Assembly (NCBI GenBank): GCA_023136785.1
Contig: JAGLQP010000068.1
Location: forward strand, 1-8,642
Origin: Spirochaetales bacterium
GTDB lineage: Bacteria; Spirochaetota; Spirochaetia; SZUA-6; DRHE01
DNA: 8,642 nt
Direction: 5' to 3'
Made by a program: the position numbers and the translations under genes. The notes under the pieces are model-generated. The model was not told where the DNA came from, did not search any database, and saw only the letters and a list, made by a program, of their open reading frames with translations. This document shows, piece by piece, positions 7,881 to 8,642 of this stretch (within the stretch, counting starts at the first letter, position 1; each line of letters starts with the position of its first letter).

Positions 7881-7900
7881 GGAAGGCCGGAAGGCCCGGC
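7881..7900. repeat. Tandem GGAAGGCC repeat and small hairpin between the J-domain and wecA-like genes
   Basis: GGAAGGCC occurs twice in tandem (7881–7888 and 7889–7896). GCCGG (7886–7890) and CCGGC (7896–7900) form a 5-bp GC stem with a 5-nt loop. The element sits just after the stop of the J-domain gene on the minus strand and upstream of the wecA promoter. No T-run follows on the minus strand, so a standard terminator is not supported. The rest of the 73-bp gap is the AT-rich promoter patch. Confidence 0.45.
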
Positions 7901-7906
7901 GCCATC

Positions 7907-8338
7907 TTAGCGTTTTTTGTACTGTCCTTCTATACGGGCGAAGGCCTCGTTTAAGCTTTGAGTTACCTCGGTAGCCAGGGCTTGTTTGTCCGCCTCCTGG
8001 TTGAAACGATCCGGATGGTACTTGTGCAGCAGGCGTTTGTACGATTTTCGCACTTCGCTCAGAGGGGCTGCAAAGGCAACCTCGACGGTTGCATAGTCCC
8101 GCCTCAAACCCTCATCCACCCCCTCTGCGCGGGCCTGACGCTCCTGGGAATCCTTCCGATGTCTGTAGAACCCCGGTTCCGGTTCGTCGGAAATCCCTCC
8201 ACCTTTTAGATACTCATCCAGTTCTTCTATTGCCGCCCGCATATCCGGGTTCTTCGGGTCGTAGTATCCGGCGGTCGATGAGTCGCCTTCCAGAAGGGAG
8301 CGGAGTAGACGCCCGAGTCTGTCGAAAAACTTGTCCAT
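7907..8338 (-). CDS. Small J-domain protein (DnaJ-like co-chaperone)
   Basis: This 143-residue hydrophilic, probably cytoplasmic protein has a J domain placed at the C-terminus (about 80–140). The domain shows DYATVEV, a basic helix II (VRKSYKRLLHKY), the invariant HPD at 108–110 followed by RF, and helix III (VTQSLNEAFARI). J domains stimulate the ATPase of DnaK-type Hsp70 proteins, so this is probably a specialised Hsp70 partner. The G/F-rich region, zinc fingers and substrate domain of DnaJ are absent. The N-terminal ~80 residues start with an amphipathic segment (MDKFFDRLGRLLRSLL), which could be a membrane or protein contact, then a charged linker that I do not recognise. The ATG is 20 nt after the aminotransferase stop, with a weak AAGAGA as ribosome-binding site, so the two are likely co-transcribed. 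The J domain is certain, but the client is unknown. Confidence 0.88.
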   Translation of the reverse strand: MDKFFDRLGRLLRSLLEGDSSTAGYYDPKNPDMRAAIEELDEYLKGGGISDEPEPGFYRHRKDSQERQARAEGVDEGLRRDYATVEVAFAAPLSEVRKSYKRLLHKYHPDRFNQEADKQALATEVTQSLNEAFARIEGQYKKR

Positions 8339-8358
8339 ATCTCTTTACAGCAGCGGGC

Positions 8359-8642
8359 CTAGAATCTCAAGGTAGAGATTCTCTCGGCAGCCAGGCGAGT
8401 ATCCTCTATCGAAGGTACCAGGGCGAATCGTACATATCCTTCCCCGGCATTCTCGCCCCGTGCGGTGGGTTCGGAAATCCAGTTTCCCGGTGTGGTGACA
8501 ATGGCTGTCTTTTCATCGAGCAGCAGGGTGGCGAACTCCAGTGAGCTCATCCCTTCAGGGACCTTCTGCCAGATGTAGAGAGTGGAGTCGGGCGTACAAT
8601 CCTGCAGACCCGCAGCGACCAGAGCCGGGCAGAGGATATCCC
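8359..8642 (-). CDS. PLP-dependent aminotransferase, C-terminal part (DapC-like; 5' end outside the window)
   Basis: Only the last ~94 codons are present. The frame is open to the window edge, so the gene begins beyond 8642. The segment matches the C-terminal small domain of class I/II (fold type I) aminotransferases: DSTLYIWQKVPEGMSS, EFATLLLDEKTAIVTTPGNW, then GEGYVRFALVPSIEDTRLAAERI. The GEGYVRFALV stretch contains the conserved arginine that binds the substrate alpha-carboxylate. The 'YVRFALVP…AAERI' ending is closest, from memory, to N-succinyl-diaminopimelate and LL-diaminopimelate aminotransferases of lysine and peptidoglycan precursor synthesis. Other members such as aspartate or aromatic aminotransferases cannot be excluded without the PLP-lysine region. 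It is the first visible gene of the minus-strand set, 20 nt upstream of the J-domain gene. The stop codon lies in an 8-bp inverted repeat. Confidence 0.8.
   Translation of the reverse strand, partial: DILCPALVAAGLQDCTPDSTLYIWQKVPEGMSSLEFATLLLDEKTAIVTTPGNWISEPTARGENAGEGYVRFALVPSIEDTRLAAERISTLRF
8361..8382 (-). repeat. Perfect 8-bp inverted repeat at the aminotransferase stop codon
   Basis: AGAATCTC and GAGATTCT (8361–8368 and 8375–8382) flank a 6-nt loop. On the minus-strand mRNA this is a hairpin covering the last seven codons of the aminotransferase gene and part of its stop, 22 nt before the J-domain start codon. No U-tract follows, so it is not a typical terminator. It could affect transcript stability or coupling, or be chance. 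Confidence 0.4.

Noticed and set aside
6967..7954. Plus-strand frames opposite the wecA-like gene and the following gap
   Set aside because: They are shadows of a membrane-protein gene with all family motifs on the minus strand. Their translations look random.
8089..8544. 151-codon plus-strand frame
   Set aside because: It runs antisense to the J-domain gene and the aminotransferase end, and its translation is proline/serine-rich without a motif.
1..8642. Mobile elements, CRISPR arrays, tRNA/rRNA genes, riboswitches
   Set aside because: No transposase, integrase, regularly spaced repeats or structured-RNA signatures were seen. The window is almost wholly coding.

Overview
The window is gene-dense and moderately GC-rich. 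It looks like an ordinary bacterial chromosome, most probably that of a free-living spirochaete. That assignment is an inference. It rests on the order murG–cvpA–holB-like–NtrB-type kinase–NtrC-type regulator, which from memory resembles the AtoS/AtoC neighbourhood of Treponema, on a MurG of the 'HESD…SRGDQ' subtype, and on an unusual delta-prime-like clamp-loader protein. I see no mobile element, CRISPR array, tRNA or rRNA.

Plus strand, 1–6729: six genes run in one direction with essentially no gaps. They are the 3' part of murG (lipid II synthesis), a CvpA-family membrane protein, a DNA polymerase III delta-prime-like AAA+ protein with a large insertion, a soluble PAS/histidine kinase, a sigma-54-dependent response regulator, and a two-TM methyl-accepting chemotaxis-type receptor. 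The cvpA/holB junction overlaps by 8 nt. The next three junctions are 4-nt stop/start overlaps (GTGA, ATGA, ATGA), so the five downstream genes are very probably one translationally coupled transcript. The kinase has no membrane segment, while the last gene is a membrane receptor in the same coupled block. This makes a receptor–kinase–sigma-54 activator pathway an attractive but untested idea.

Minus strand, 8642–6700: a second set of genes converges on the first. It holds the C-terminal end of a PLP-dependent aminotransferase (DapC-like), a small protein with a C-terminal J domain, and a WecA/TagO-type polyprenyl-phosphate sugar-1-phosphate transferase. The last gene probably has its own extended -10 promoter in an AT-rich gap. 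The two convergent operons overlap by 30 bp at their 3' ends.

Functionally, both flanks touch cell-envelope precursor synthesis: MurG, the WecA-type enzyme, and possibly the aminotransferase if it is DapC. The centre is a signalling cassette. No stretch longer than about 75 bp lacks a gene. The most unusual points are the coupling of a chemoreceptor to an NtrB/NtrC pair, the roughly 105-residue insertion in the delta-prime-like protein, and a promoter so close to its ATG that the mRNA may be nearly leaderless.
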